A DNA stretch of 64,000 bases, taken from contig MCGO01000038.1 in NCBI GenBank assembly GCA_002104985.1, forward strand, positions 62,001-126,000, written 5' to 3'. The position numbers and the translations under genes are program-made. The stretch's first letter is position 1; each line of letters starts with the position of its first letter. Under the pieces are notes generated by a model. The model worked only from the letters and a program-made list of their open reading frames with translations. It was not told the DNA's origin and made no database searches. This document shows, one piece after another, positions 33,821-45,047 of this stretch. The DNA is from Rhizoclosmatium globosum (lineage: Eukaryota > Chytridiomycota > Chytridiomycetes > Chytridiales > Chytriomycetaceae).

Positions 33821-35976
33821 ATGGACGGCTTCGCAGCACCAGCAGCCGAAACATTCCACGTGAGCTTGCTAAGTCGTGCCAACAGTGAACTTCTCGTCAC
33901 CAATGCACTCTCCCTTCCAATCTCGAAAATCAAGCCAAATCCAAAGTATAAGCATATGCGGCGAAAACCGTCAACAAACGTGGTCAGGAACCTCCTCCAA
34001 CCCCTTCCACCACAACAGACACATCAACAGCCACTCCACAAGCCAAGAAACAGCACCAACGCCGTCTATATGAACCAAAACCAGCTCTGCTAGCTCTAAA
34101 GTCAACTTCGAAACAACCACTCCAAACAATTGACAATCCCACTTCAACCTCCCCAATCCCACACATCTCCACATCAGACTTAACCTCAACCCCACAACCC
34201 ACCTCAAAAGCCGCTCAAAAATACAACAATCTCCTCCAGGAAACAGTCACCCGTGCTGAGGACGAAACCGCCCACCTCTTGTCCCCAACCGCCGAACGCG
34301 AAAGTGCACACCTCGCCCAACAAGTTGCAAACCATTTAACATCCATGCAAACCTTCATGTCGGAAAAACTACGTACAGGTGGCGTGTTTGTCGAAGGCGG
34401 GTTGGTTGGTGTCGATCGGCTTGTTGAAGCCGAACGGCAGAAACAGTTGAAAGAGGCGGAAAGGGTTCGTCGTGCACAGAGAGAACTTATGGAGAAGGAA
34501 ATGCAAGCAAGGGCGAGAATGGAGCGGCAGAAGAAGACGGGGAAGGGGAGGAGGCGGTTGGCTGTTGCAGAAGGTGGGACTGGGGATATTGCTGTGGGGT
34601 TTTTGACACATCGTCAAGATTTTCGGCCGGTTCCTGTAGTGTCATCTGTACGAGATGAGGAGGATAATGTCGATATTAATCACGGAAATGGTGTACAACT
34701 ACAAAACGACAGCAAGGATGCCGAAGAACCTGATGATATCTTAAACGCTCTAAGTTCGAAGCTGGAATCTATGAAGCTAAAATTGGCGTACAGTGCCGAT
34801 CATTTGGAAGATCAAAAGCGAAAGAAAGATCATGCGGATCAAGCTACCATGGAACCGTTTCAACCAAATCCGAAATCGCGACCAGATAGACCTACAACTA
34901 CGCCTAAGAAATTTGTGAAAGTTGACTCGTCTGCGTCTTTACTTGATCGCGGAGTCTCGGCTGCTATTATTCGACGAACAAGCGGAAAATCAGGGCCAAG
35001 AGTGCCCTTTGAAGTAGCAGCTCTTTGGAAGGCGAAAGAAGAAGTTCGTTTTGAAGCAGAACCAATAATGGACTTGGAATTACCTCCATCACCCCAACTT
35101 ATCTTACCCCCACAAGAAACGGTGGCTTCGAAACGTTTAGCCCCACGTAGAGCTACTCAAGACTTTGTTTCATTCGGAGATTCAGCAAGTATTGTGAACT
35201 TGAACCAAGTACTTGAAGTTCAAAATGCTAAGATTGATAAGCTTGCCGAAGAAGTATTGGGACCCTTTGATAAAGCTCGTGAGCTAGCGGAAGCCCCAGT
35301 CGAACATGTATCAGTCGTTGCTGCTTCTGCAGAAGAAATATCCATGGAACCTTTGAATTTCCCTGAACCCACTCCATCTGAGTTCCAAGATGACCAAATA
35401 CAACCACAAATCCCATTCCCAACATCTACATATTCCCTCACCCCTCTTCCAGAAGAAACCACACTCAGAAAATGCGATCCACCCCCAGAGCCCGTCATCT
35501 TCCATTTCCCACACGCCTCCGCTCGACTCTTTGACGCTAGAAACAGGCGCATTAATCCTGCCACATCTTCTCAAGTAATTCAACCAAAACTTCCCACAAA
35601 TCCACAAAGTCTGAAAATCCAATCTACAATCTACAACATTTCAACTCCACCGACGCTTTCCGCATCTGTTCTGGCAAGTTCGAACAAAGTTGCGGAGGCA
35701 TGTATGAAGAATCAGTTCAAGATGGCGCCGACGTTGAGCGGTGTTGAGTTGGGAGGAATGAAACCAAACCCGGTTATTGAGCTTCCTGAAAGAATGTTTG
35801 TGGGTAAATTGGAACACGTCTTCGGATTGGATAGAAGAGAACATGATGGTAACGGAGGACAGAAGGGTAAAAGTGTGAGTGACTCTGTGTTGGAACAGTT
35901 GGGAGTTAAGTCAAAGTATGCGAAATTGGACTTCAAGAAAGTCAAGTCAGAGGAAAAGAAGAAACAGGAAATTTAG
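33821..35976 (+). CDS. Coiled-coil hypothetical protein, one-base frame break
   Basis: ATG 33821 opens MDGFAAPAAETFHV; the frame slips near 33947-33953 (TATAAGCATATG), where one extra A gives ...PKYKAYAAKTVNKRG and a continuous protein of about 718 residues to TAG 35976. No domain is recognised. A central segment (about residues 195-250) is a strong charged helix (VEAERQKQLKEAERVRRAQR, LMEKEMQARARMERQKK). The rest is Pro/Ser-rich with short conserved-looking blocks (VDSSASLLDRGVSAAIIRR, PFEVAALWKAKEEVRFE). It resembles cytoskeletal or ciliary scaffold proteins in composition only. Confidence 0.65.
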
Positions 35977-36021
35977 AAAAGTATATTACCCACAGTTTAC
36001 AAAGACAATAAAAGAAATAGA

Positions 36022-36942
36022 TCAAATGAAAGAGATAATAGCATTGAGAGTCTCGTCGACAGCCTCGTTGTGGGGATAATGTCCAACACCCTCAATCAAG
36101 GCTTGTGAAACTTGAACTCCAGCTCGTTCCTCGATATTTTTGGCCACAAATTCAGTTTCCTCCTTTGGATTCTTGAAATCTGGATCTTTGCTTCCCATAA
36201 TCAACAAGATTGGGCATTCGATAGCAGGGACTTTAGCCCAAGCTGGTTCTTTCGTGGCACGAATCATGGCACCAATAATAGACGCGTGATCACAGTTGGA
36301 AAGCATCTTCGCCTTCACGGCAGCACAATACTCGTCAATGTCCGCAGGTGGCTTGGCAAAGAAACCTTTGAAGGCTGAAAGCCATACAGGCTGGCCCCAG
36401 TAATGGTTAAAGAGTAGGGGTGTCAATGGGCGGAAGTAGGCATCTATCAAACATCAAACGTTAGCTTTAGATTTGGCAAATAATGAAATTGGCATACCAT
36501 TTGGCATATCGCGAAAGAATCCACCAATCGTAATGACTTTTTCGACTTTCGAAGGATGATCGGCGGCGAAAGTAATGGCAACTGCAGCAGACAAGGAGTT
36601 TCCAATGAGAATCACCGGGTTCTTGATATTCAAATGGACCAATACAGCGTCGATATCCTTTGAGCAGTCATCAATACTGTAGCTCTCAAACTTTGTTCCT
36701 GAGTCACCAACGCCACGAAGGTCTTGGCAAATGACTCTGTGTCCAGCTTGAACAAGTTTGGGTGCCAAGAAGCGGTAAGAGTGGCGAAAGTCTCCGATTC
36801 CTGGAAGACAATAGAAAGTTTTGCCACTGGAATTGGACATCTTGGTTGAGGGTCCTGAATCCTCAAAGGCAATTGTACTGGATTCGAAGGCAACTGTTTG
36901 CGTTTGGCCACCAAAAATGGTTGGGAGAGTTACTGCAGTCAT
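36022..36942 (-). CDS. Alpha/beta-hydrolase fold protein
   Basis: Exons 36942-36498 and 36443-36022, 54-nt intron; 288 residues. Canonical fold: LPGIGDFRHSYRFLAPKLV (oxyanion loop), ICQDLRGVGDSG, nucleophile elbow GNSLSA with Ser near residue 116, acid in LIMGSKDPDF and histidine in IEGVGHYPHNEA. Similar to epoxide-hydrolase/haloperoxidase-like cytosolic hydrolases; the substrate is not deducible. It converges with the coiled-coil gene (45 bp between stops). Confidence 0.88.
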
Positions 36943-37160
36943 TGGTTTTTAATATTTGGCTATTGTGCATTGTTCTCTGGGACAGGCGCTGCTTTTTATG
37001 GAAGTTTGAAACATTAATAACCTCCATTAATAATGGGTGTAAATTGACAAACCACGTTGCTTCAATTGAACAAGCATCCACGATCAGTATTTATAATCAA
37101 GCAAATCATTACTGATCCGTTTTCCAAAGTTGGGAATCATTGACATTGACGAGTTTTCCA
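36943..37160. other. Spacer between hydrolase gene and transposon
   Basis: About 220 bp upstream of the hydrolase; it contains AT-rich DNA with a near-palindromic TTAATAACCTCCATTAATAA near 37012-37033. No gene is supported. Confidence 0.3.
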
Positions 37161-37169
37161 CACGGGGGC
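37161..37169. repeat. Target-site duplication, left copy
   Basis: CACGGGGGC, repeated directly at 38033-38041 on the far side of the inverted-repeat element. Confidence 0.8.
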
Positions 37170-38032
37170 TAGGCTCGGTTCCAGCCTCGTCTTCTCGAAT
37201 TGGGTCTTGTTGTTTTTTTCTCGAAGAGAGGCTGGTCCTGAATCAATTAGAAAATCTGTCCACCACTGCCTCCCTGCCACCGCCTTTTCTCCTGAACCGC
37301 CCAAGCGAATTCCACCAAATTTGGTATATGCATAAGTAAGTATATTTTATTACGAACTGCCAAAGAACATCTCAATTGGATTGGCAGATCCTCGGCAAAC
37401 GACATGTGCCTGAGGCAGAGCTTAGTCAAAACCCATCAATTCCCCACTTTCAATGATACATAACCACTTGAACGACTCAAAACTTCTTACAATGGTGCCA
37501 GAGAGGCAGCTATGATAGCTATTTTATAGTGACAACTTGAGTGGGGAAGACGTTCAAACAGCTTTCAAGAGGCTTCCAATCCTTAGCCAACAATTATTCA
37601 TTCGTATTTATTCGTAATCACAAGGTCTGGCAGATTCATAGCGGCAATTAGTGAGTGAATTATCATATTGCTTCCCCCAACTATCTAGAACTTCTGGAGC
37701 CATTTACAAGGCTATTATCATCGTGATACAATATATCAAACAATAAAATCGGATGGAGAACGTTGGTACAAAGTTTGAATGTGTTTTGGCTCATGTCGGT
37801 GACCAGTCAGGGTTGTTTGTAGAGGATCTGCCAATCCGATTGTGATGCCACTTTGCAATTCATAATAAATTACACTTACTCATCGATATACCAAATTTGG
37901 TGGAATTCGCTTGGGCGGTTCAGGAGAAAAGGCGGTGGCAGGGAGGCAGTGGTGGACAGATTTTCTAATTGATTCAGGACCAGCCTCTCTTCGAGAAAAA
38001 AAGAGGAAGAAGAGAGGCTGGCACCGAGCCTA
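37170..38032. mobile_element. Non-autonomous DNA transposon with long terminal inverted repeats (MULE-like)
   Basis: The two ends are inverted copies: the left end starts TAGGCTCGG, the right end finishes CCGAGCCTA, and about 115 bp (37216-37331 versus the complement of 37889-38002) match perfectly or almost so. A further inverted match around GGATTGGCAGATCCTC (37380-37395 / 37829-37845) extends the arms to about 225 bp. Each arm also contains its own small hairpin (CCAGCCTC...GAGGCTGG). A 9-bp direct repeat flanks the element. Long arms plus a 9-bp duplication are the signature of Mutator-like elements. The 430-bp core has no coding capacity, so movement would need a transposase elsewhere. 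Near-identical arms indicate a recent insertion. Confidence 0.88.
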
Positions 38033-38041
38033 CACGGGGGC
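38033..38041. repeat. Target-site duplication, right copy
   Basis: CACGGGGGC, identical to 37161-37169. Confidence 0.8.
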
Positions 38042-38271
38042 GGCAAATGTGCCAAAGTTTTGTTTTTGGAGGGGAAAAAACAGTGTTGCCTATCGACCTC
38101 AGTTTTAACGGCTTTACACCTTAACCTTATGCGTCACCACAATAAAACTTTGAGGAGTTATTCTTTGGAATATGATACATGAGTTTCTGAATTTCATATT
38201 GGGAGATAGGGGGTAGGAAGGAAGTTACTCAAAACGTCACTCTATCGCATACTGCACTCTCAATTCTCAGT

Positions 38272-38613
38272 CTATCCGGATGAAACTTCTTTCCAGATGA
38301 CTATCAAACTAATACGCAGACCTCCACGAACGAGTATTTGGTAATTTGCGTTTTGCTCTGGAATGATGTGAGGTTTTGCTTTGAAATGGGTTTTAACGTA
38401 TTTACAACCGAAGCAGCCAAGATATGCGACCAAATCCACCTGGAATACAATAATATTATGTATATACATCGACGCACGAAGCCAAAAGTTTTGATTAATG
38501 ACTGGGGAATGAGTTAGCTTCCTGGCGTGGCACGTGACACAACCATAACACAACTGGACAACACATAAAATACTCACATCAAAACACATCTGTGCATTCT
38601 GCTGAAAGAAATC
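38272..38613 (-). CDS. Possible small gene, two exons
   Basis: On the minus strand a short exon (about 38613-38590, reading QNAQMCFD) is bounded by a CTTTCAG acceptor and a GTGAGT donor. The next exon could start after a TATTCCAG acceptor (about 38442) and reads VDLVAYLGCFGCKYVKTHFK to IWKEVSSG and a stop at 38272. The second part has good coding character but no recognised family, and I could not find the first exon. Treat as a hint only. Confidence 0.25.
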   Translation of the reverse strand, partial: DFFQQNAQMCFDVSILCVVQLCYGCVTCHARKLTHSPVINQNFWLRASMYIHNIIVFQVDLVAYLGCFGCKYVKTHFKAKPHIIPEQNANYQILVRGGLRISLIVIWKEVSSG

Positions 38614-39276
38614 GGAGAGATATTATAATGAAAGTTTATTTCAAGTCTAGTATTCCTCTAACACTCTCTTGGGCCCATGCAACCTTGATCGAAACACACA
38701 ACCACTTTCAACCATTCCTTTCCAACTGAACCCAAATACTCATGAATTCAATTCGTTGTCTGAACACGTTCTAAACCAGAGTTGAACAAGATTCGAGGCC
38801 GGCAGAGACAACGCCGCCGCCAAGTGGTTCATACACTATAACACCAAAGCAGAGGAAGCAGTGCGATTCATCGTTTTAGTGGAAGTCGCTGTTCTTAATG
38901 TCTTGTTAGTTGTGTTCGAGAGGATTGACGATGGGAACAAAAAGAGCACCCACACAGTACACCGACAAAGGCAATGAGTTCTGTTCCGTCAACGATGACC
39001 TCGTATATGTGTGCTAACATCGTGGCCTTGATGGTGCTCGCCACAGGCTTGTGGATCACAGGAGAGCCACTAACATCCGAACCCCACAGCACTTCTCCAC
39101 AACATTTGATTAATGCATTTCTCCAACTTCTATTAGCTGCCACGACGCCACAAGCTTCAATGCGTGAGTTGTTTGGAAGGGGTGACGGGTGGGTGTCTTT
39201 TCCTCTGCTACTTGCCAATTTTTTCAGTGGATTGCCGCCCCCATGAGTTTTCCACAAACCTTCTTCAAAACATTAG
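38614..39276. other. Unresolved region upstream of the F-box gene
   Basis: Both strands stay open over about 38895-39257: minus reads LIKCCGEVLWGSDVSGSPVI and HIYEVIVDGTELIAFVG, plus reads TSYMCANIVALMVLATGLWI. The minus frame looks more protein-like, but no family is recognised and ends are unclear. Confidence 0.3.
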
Positions 39277-40575
39277 ATGCTCTCGACTCTTCCGCCCGAA
39301 CTCCTTTTCTTCCTCTTTTCGAAGCTCGCACCAGGCGACCTTCTCCAAATCCTCCGCGTAAATCGGCAGTTCCGCCTCGTTTCTGCGCCGTTGTTCCACC
39401 GAGCAGCTCTTCCGATTGCCGCCGCTCGTTTGTTTCTCAGCGTCGACGCCGTGCCTCAAATCCTCAAATCGCCAACGAAGCCACTCAATTTGCGCGCGAA
39501 AGTGTCGGCGGCCGTCATCCACTCTGCCTCGTTCGAACTCAGAAACGCCGATTTGCACTTTGAACCAGGACTTGCCCACACAACACACTTTGGCCCAGTC
39601 GCTTACTTTTCAGATGCAAAGACGGGCGAACTTGTGCTGCAAAGTTTAGTGTCGGGAAAGGCGGTGAAGCTGGATCCTACGTTCAGATTCGCGAAGCCTG
39701 AACCAGCGGTCGACATTACGGACTGGATGGTCTTCAGAACTGGCTTTATGGGCTCTAAACTCGTTGCTGGTCGCTTTACTGGAGCGGGACTCGTACCAGT
39801 CTTGCCAAATCCACTCGAACATGTTTATTCAAAGGTCTGTGATCCAACGACCATAAGTTTAAGTCTGAGCGGCCGCGATCATCATCTTTTGATTTATTCT
39901 GTGGACTATAGCTACCGATGCAAATTTACTGTCTTCGAAGCTACGGAGCACTTCTTGGGGTGTATTTTGCAGACATCGTCACTTCCTGCAACAGTTATGT
40001 CTCTATCTATGTCATGGCACTGGAATCTGGATCAATTAGCAGAAGTCTTTCAAGTTGTTTCAGTTGATGGCTCAGCAATTCATTCCCTCCACTACTCTTA
40101 CCAAACGGGCGAACTTCAAAAAGAAACTAAAGCCATTGAGTTTCCAAACAAAGCATATATTGCCAATGTTATTTGGTCGCCCTATTGTTTGATTATTTGT
40201 CATCGGTCCTATAAGTCCCACCTCATTCTGGAAGAGCCACTCATCTCACACATTTCACTATTGCGAAATCATGAAGGACCTTCGATACCTTTCGTCAATT
40301 TTGAACCACACGATCCGGCTCACTCGGTCACTATTTCGAAAGGATTCACCAGCCTGATTTGTACCTTCCACAACCGCATCCGCGTCATTGATCTTCTAAC
40401 TGGTGGAATTCAAACTGAGTGTTTAATTCCATCCGATTTCAACGACTTTAAGGCGTATGACGGTAACTCATTTGGTGTTTGGGCCGTTTCGGATCAAGCA
40501 AATCCAGACACATTAGCTATCGAGTCATCGATATCGTATATTGTGGTGGGATCCGATTTCAATAAATTAAATTAG
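39277..40575 (+). CDS. F-box protein
   Basis: Single exon, 432 residues. The first 40 residues are an F-box (MLSTLPPELLFFLFSKLAPGDLLQILRVNRQFR split into helices, with LPPEL and the C-terminal FR). The remainder has scattered beta-rich segments (LLIYSVDYSYRCKFTVF, VFQVVSVDGSAIHSLHYS, IRVIDLLTGGIQTECLIP) that resemble a degenerate beta-propeller, as in fungal F-box proteins without clear WD motifs. Probably a substrate adaptor of an SCF ubiquitin ligase; the target is unknown. Confidence 0.78.
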   Translation: MLSTLPPELLFFLFSKLAPGDLLQILRVNRQFRLVSAPLFHRAALPIAAARLFLSVDAVPQILKSPTKPLNLRAKVSAAVIHSASFELRNADLHFEPGLAHTTHFGPVAYFSDAKTGELVLQSLVSGKAVKLDPTFRFAKPEPAVDITDWMVFRTGFMGSKLVAGRFTGAGLVPVLPNPLEHVYSKVCDPTTISLSLSGRDHHLLIYSVDYSYRCKFTVFEATEHFLGCILQTSSLPATVMSLSMSWHWNLDQLAEVFQVVSVDGSAIHSLHYSYQTGELQKETKAIEFPNKAYIANVIWSPYCLIICHRSYKSHLILEEPLISHISLLRNHEGPSIPFVNFEPHDPAHSVTISKGFTSLICTFHNRIRVIDLLTGGIQTECLIPSDFNDFKAYDGNSFGVWAVSDQANPDTLAIESSISYIVVGSDFNKLN

Positions 40576-40685
40576 TTTATTGATTCTTAGCAAGAACTGG
40601 AGATTGTAGAACTGATTTAACAACAACAAACAACGTCGAAACAAGTTGTTACAATCTCAAAGAAGTCTCTCAAACAAAAATCACA

Positions 40686-41622
40686 ATGACTGTCACTCTT
40701 GTTCCTGCTTGCTGCAATGTTCCAGCCGTCTCCGCGACCTACGAACCAACTGGCTCAACGATCCACGTTCTCACTGCCGAAACCAACGATTACTACGTCG
40801 CCCCCGCTGCTCCAACAAACAAAGCTGTCATCTTTGTCCACGATGCCTTCGGAGTATCTCCTCAAGGTACAGTTCGTCTCTGAAACAGATTCAGACATTG
40901 TACTAACAAGCTTGTGAAGCCAAACAAGCGACAGACCTCCTCGCCAAGGCCCTGAAAGTCCACGCAATCCTCCCCGACTTCTACCGCAGCAAAAAGGTTC
41001 CCTTCGCTGAAGGTCGCGAAAGCATCATCCAGTTCCTCGGCCAATACGGAAACTACGACAAGATTGTGAAGGCTGATCTTATTGCCGTTGTAAAGTGGTT
41101 GAAGGAGACTCACGGTGTTGATTCTGTTGCTGTTGTTGGACTCTGTTGGGGTGGTTTGATTGTATTCCGTCTTGGCGGGGACGCTGGCAGTGAGGGGCTT
41201 GAAGCCATCAAGGGAATCGCCACTGCCCACCCATCGATGTTGGATCCTGCCTATGGTGCGAAACTGCAAGTTCCTGTTGCATTGTTGCCAAGTAAGGATG
41301 AAGATGCCAAGTTGATGGTAAGACTTTCTGTAGTTTTCAGCTCAAAGGCTTAGATGTACGATCTAACATGATTAAATTTCAGGAGGACGTATTTGAGGCT
41401 GTTTCAAAGAATCCTAAGGCTTCCGAAAAGTCTATTCACCAGCGCTTCGACGATATGCATCACGGGTGAGCATTGCATTCATCGCGTGTTGTATTTACTT
41501 GTTCCTTAATTCCTCAAAATAGATGGGTCGGAGCTCGTGGAGACTATACCATTGAGCAGCAGAAAGAGCGCGCGACGGAAGCCTTGAATATTATCGCTTC
41601 TTTCTTCAGAACTGTTTTTTGA
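40686..41622 (+). CDS. Dienelactone hydrolase family protein
   Basis: Exons 40686-40866, 40920-41317, 41383-41465, 41523-41622; introns 53, 65 and 57 nt; 253 residues. Catalytic triad visible: Cys in GLCWGG (about residue 135), Asp in LPSKDED and His in DMHHGWVGARGDY. Other family blocks are NKAVIFVHDAFGVSPQ, LLAKALKVHAILPDFYRS and GIATAHPS. This is the small cytosolic hydrolase family (dienelactone hydrolase, AIM2/YDL086W-like). It probably acts on lactones or thioesters; the fungal substrate is not known. AATAAA about 25 bp after the stop. Confidence 0.93.
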
Positions 41623-42098
41623 ACTTTATAGAACCGAGCTCCCTTTCAATAAATTAGTATTTCGACTGAGAGAAGTGGAAAGAAGATTTGAACTGTGGCA
41701 CGAGTTGTTTGACTGAACCTAGAGCAGCCTTCTACATTCAATTTAAATCGATTCACAACATGCCATGGTTCACGTCAGCGATATCCAGCCATCTCATCAC
41801 CAGTAAATATCAGAAACAAGTGACAAGGTTGAAGTGGAAAGCACAACGATTGCGTTACTTGCACGTGCAGAAAAATATTGTGTTACATTGACAGTTTGCC
41901 CCCAAATACCCTCAATGGTATCATTTCCACGTGTAAAAACAGGATGCGAAACGCGCCACGCTTTTACAATTTTCTAGGTTTACCGGGCTTGCAGTTGACG
42001 TCATTTGTGCAGGATCGCACGTGCAACTGACGAAGCTGACGAACCATAAATGGGAGAAAGGCCCTTTTTTCCGTGGCCCTAAACCAACTTATCTTAAA
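41623..42098 (+). promoter_or_regulatory. Promoter region with three CACGTG motifs
   Basis: Intergenic region before the ACS transporter. Perfect CACGTG hexamers lie at 41862-41867, 41928-41933 and 42018-42023, that is 237, 171 and 81 bp before the start codon. CACGTG binds bHLH factors such as Cbf1/Pho4-type regulators. Three copies within 162 bp are unlikely by chance (about 0.04 expected), so regulated expression of the transporter is inferred. Confidence 0.55.
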
Positions 42099-43670
42099 AT
42101 GTCCAGCGTTGTTGCTCCTGCTGAAAAAGACAAGACCGTTGTTGTACCAGAGCTCACTGCTGCCACGGTTGAAGGATACGATCCAACCCTTGAGTACACA
42201 GAAGAAGAAGAAGCCAGAGTTCGTCGTCTTATTGATGTGAGTTGATGATGCTTTCGTTTGTCTGGACATTTCACTCATTTACGAACCGAATATAGACTCG
42301 CTTCATGCCATGGATCTTATTCTCAACCTTTGTTCTCAATATGGACCGTACCAATATTGCAAATGCTATTTCAGGTGGTCTTCCAAGGTCTCTCGGGTTC
42401 ACTATCACCGTCATCAACAACGCCGGATCAATGTATGCTGCTTTGTTCTCCCTTGCCGCCTTCTTTGGTTCTATCCTCGCCAAACGTTTCGGTCCTCACC
42501 GCGTTATTCCAGCAATGGTGCTTTCATGGGGTATCGTGACACTTGGTCATGGATTTGTGAGAAACACTGCTGAATATTACTGGATTCGTGCTTTCATCGC
42601 ACTCACTGAAGGAGGTGTCATTCCAGCTACTTTGGTTTACCTTGGTTCTTACTACAAAAAGAATGAACTCGCGACTCGTCTTTCGTGGTTCTGGGGAGTT
42701 CAGACTTGTGCTACAGCTGTCTCTGGTTTAATGGCGTCTGGTCTCCTCCAGTTGGAAGGTGTCAACGGCCTTAACGGCTGGCGTTGGTTGTTTATTGTCG
42801 ACGGCATTATAACTCTTATTGCAGCTGTTCTCCTCTGGCAAGTGCTTCCAAGATCTCCATTCCACACCAAGGATGGCCTCTTGAACTTTGGTGGATGGCT
42901 CGATGACCGTCAAAGCCGCATCGCTGTTACCCGTGTTGTTCGTGATGACATCTTAAAACTCGAATACGAGGCTCGTGTCACTTTTAATGATGTGTGGGAT
43001 ACATTGAAAGACTACAAAGTTTGGGGACACTTGATTATCACTCTTATGGGCTTAACTTTCTTGACTCCATATGGTACTTACTTGCCATCCATCATTAACT
43101 CCTGTCTACGTTGCCAACGCTTTGACTGCACCAAACGCCCTCCTCGGATTCTTCACGATGACAGCTCTCGCATGGCACTCCGACAAGAAGGGAGAACGAG
43201 GATGGCACGGCGTATTTGCAAACACCTGGTTATTGACTGGTTTCTTGTTGCTCGAATTCATTCCAGACGATGCATCAAAAGGAGTCCTCTATTTTGCTAC
43301 TTTTGTTATTTCCGGTGCTCCCTTTGTTCACCCCCTCAACATTGCTTGGATGTCTGAAAACACTGGTCCTATTGGAAAGCGTACTGTTGCTTCAGGTCTC
43401 ATCATCTCTGCTGCAAACATTTACGGAACTTACGCTTCTCAAATTTACCAAGCGAGTGACGCTCCTCGTTTCCATGTCGGAAACTTCATTCTTATTGGAA
43501 TCATTGCTATCACGATTCTTCTTTGGATCAACCAGAAGTTCTTGTACATCCGCCTCAACAAGCAGCGTGCTACTGTGTGGGGTGCCAAATCTGAGGCTGA
43601 GAAGGTAGACTACGACGCCACGACCAAAGACAAGGGCAGTGACAGACTTGACTTTGTGTTTAAGCCTTAA
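42099..43670 (+). CDS. Anion:cation symporter (ACS/Dal5-like) MFS transporter, frame break
   Basis: Exons 42099-42236 and 42296-43670 (59-nt intron). An acidic cytoplasmic tail (YTEEEEARVRRLID) leads into the ACS hallmark MPWILFSTFVLNMDRTNIANA (the family's D-R-x-N-I-x-NA), then YAALFSLAAFFGSI, RVIPAMVLSWG, LTEGGVIPATLVYLGSYYKK and GWRWLFIVDGIITLI. Family substrates are anions such as allantoate, nicotinate, pantothenate or biotin. Near 43097-43103 the frame changes: ...TYLPSIINS is followed in another frame by PVYVANALTAPNALLGFF. Compared with relatives a few residues are also missing there, so this may be a small real deletion (not a multiple of 3) rather than a single-base error. Confidence 0.85.
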
Positions 43671-43865
43671 ACTTAGCCACCCTTTTAGAATGTTTCAGTG
43701 AATATACTCAATAAACTATCGAATTTATAAATTGTTCAACATTACCAATCTATTGGACTGAAAATGCATTTGTATCTCTGTAAAAGGAGTTTGAAAAATC
43801 ACATTTTTGGATTTAGTTTAGTCAATAATGAAAGTCGGTATATAAATATCTAACGAAGAAGTATA

Positions 43866-45047
43866 TTAAACACTCCAATGATCTGGTACAACGAATGAAA
43901 AAGTTAAAGCCTGATTGTCATTCAAAAAACAGTCCGCCAGTCCTCGAAAATTCAACTCCATCGGAACTTCTCCAGATAGATTGTTGATATTCAATAACAG
44001 CACTCGTAACTGAGGCAGCTGTCCAAGACCTTGAGGAATACTTCCGACGAGATTACATTCAGACAAATTCAACTCTTCAAGTTGGGACAAACTGGTTATT
44101 TCGACAGGAATAACGTTTGGAATATCAGGATTTAATTGAAGACTTAAATCGAGACGTTTGAGATTCTCCAAGCTGCAAATCTCAACTGGAATAGGACCCA
44201 TAATTGCAGTGTTGTGTATTTCGATAGCTTCCAGCAACTTCAGTTTTCCAAATGCTATACTAAGTACACCACACAACTCAGGATTATTATACAGTCGAAG
44301 AACTCGAAGTTGCACAAGATTCCCCAATGACTCTGGTATTTCTCCTTCGAAATCGTTGCCGGATAATTGAAGTTCCTCGAGACTCGTAAGTTCCTCAATT
44401 TCAGATGGAATTTTCCCCGTTAACATACAGTCAGACAATCGCAAAACTTTCAAATTCGAGAGTGATTGAAACCAAAAGCGAGGAAGATCATGCGGAAGCT
44501 TGTGAGACCAAACCAGCGTTGTAAGGTGACACAATGCCCTATTCGAGTATTCCATCTGATAATGCTTTGGAGCGCGAAAGAAGATACGATCATTTTTTCT
44601 CACACATTTTGAAACTGTGAATGTTGGATTGGCGGAACGAACAAAACGTCGTAAGTTCTGAACAGCGAAACTCTTTGATGAGATCATATCTCGAAACGAT
44701 TTTGACAATGCTCTCAACTTCCAGATAGCTTGTGGATGAATCCAGAGCATTATTTGGCGAACAATTTCAATCGGAAGGCTACTCAACCGAGTATAGTGCT
44801 TCTTTGTTGGATTTCGGAGCCTTTCGACTTCGGAAAGGAGTTGCCGCTGATTCGATATCACTGTCTGAAGAGTTGATTGAAGAGATGATTGTGTTTGGCG
44901 TAGTGCTTGGATATCTGCTGAATGAGACTGTCTGAGAGCCGACAACTCTGCAGTTAGGCACCGCAACAACTTGTGCACATCATTCAGGGAAGTTGGAGCT
45001 ACGGTGGAGGGCTCAGCTCCAGCGCGGAGAGGCTGTTCTTCTTCCAT
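43866..45047 (-). CDS. Coiled-coil/F-box-like/LRR protein, copy 3
   Basis: Intact single exon, 393 residues from ATG 45047. An N-terminal coiled coil (LTAELSALRQSHSADIQALR, LQTVISNQRQLLSEVERL) is added to the same architecture as the 18-20 kb pair: SLPIEIVRQIMLWIHPQAIWK (compare PREVAESIMSWIHPKEVWS), then LRRs GKIPSEIEELTSLEELQLS, GEIPESLGNLVQLRVLRL, GPIPVEICSLENLKRLDLS, GSIPQGLGQLPQLRVLLL, ending VVPDHWSV (compare VPAHWEIG). It is clearly homologous but much more diverged than the tandem pair. A family of intracellular LRR adaptors is inferred. Confidence 0.85.
   Translation of the reverse strand: MEEEQPLRAGAEPSTVAPTSLNDVHKLLRCLTAELSALRQSHSADIQALRQTQSSLQSTLQTVISNQRQLLSEVERLRNPTKKHYTRLSSLPIEIVRQIMLWIHPQAIWKLRALSKSFRDMISSKSFAVQNLRRFVRSANPTFTVSKCVRKNDRIFFRAPKHYQMEYSNRALCHLTTLVWSHKLPHDLPRFWFQSLSNLKVLRLSDCMLTGKIPSEIEELTSLEELQLSGNDFEGEIPESLGNLVQLRVLRLYNNPELCGVLSIAFGKLKLLEAIEIHNTAIMGPIPVEICSLENLKRLDLSLQLNPDIPNVIPVEITSLSQLEELNLSECNLVGSIPQGLGQLPQLRVLLLNINNLSGEVPMELNFRGLADCFLNDNQALTFSFVVPDHWSV

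Noticed and set aside
37130..37339. Small plus-strand frame covering the left arm of the 37-38 kb element
   Set aside because: It lies in the terminal inverted repeat and has no homology or codon bias.
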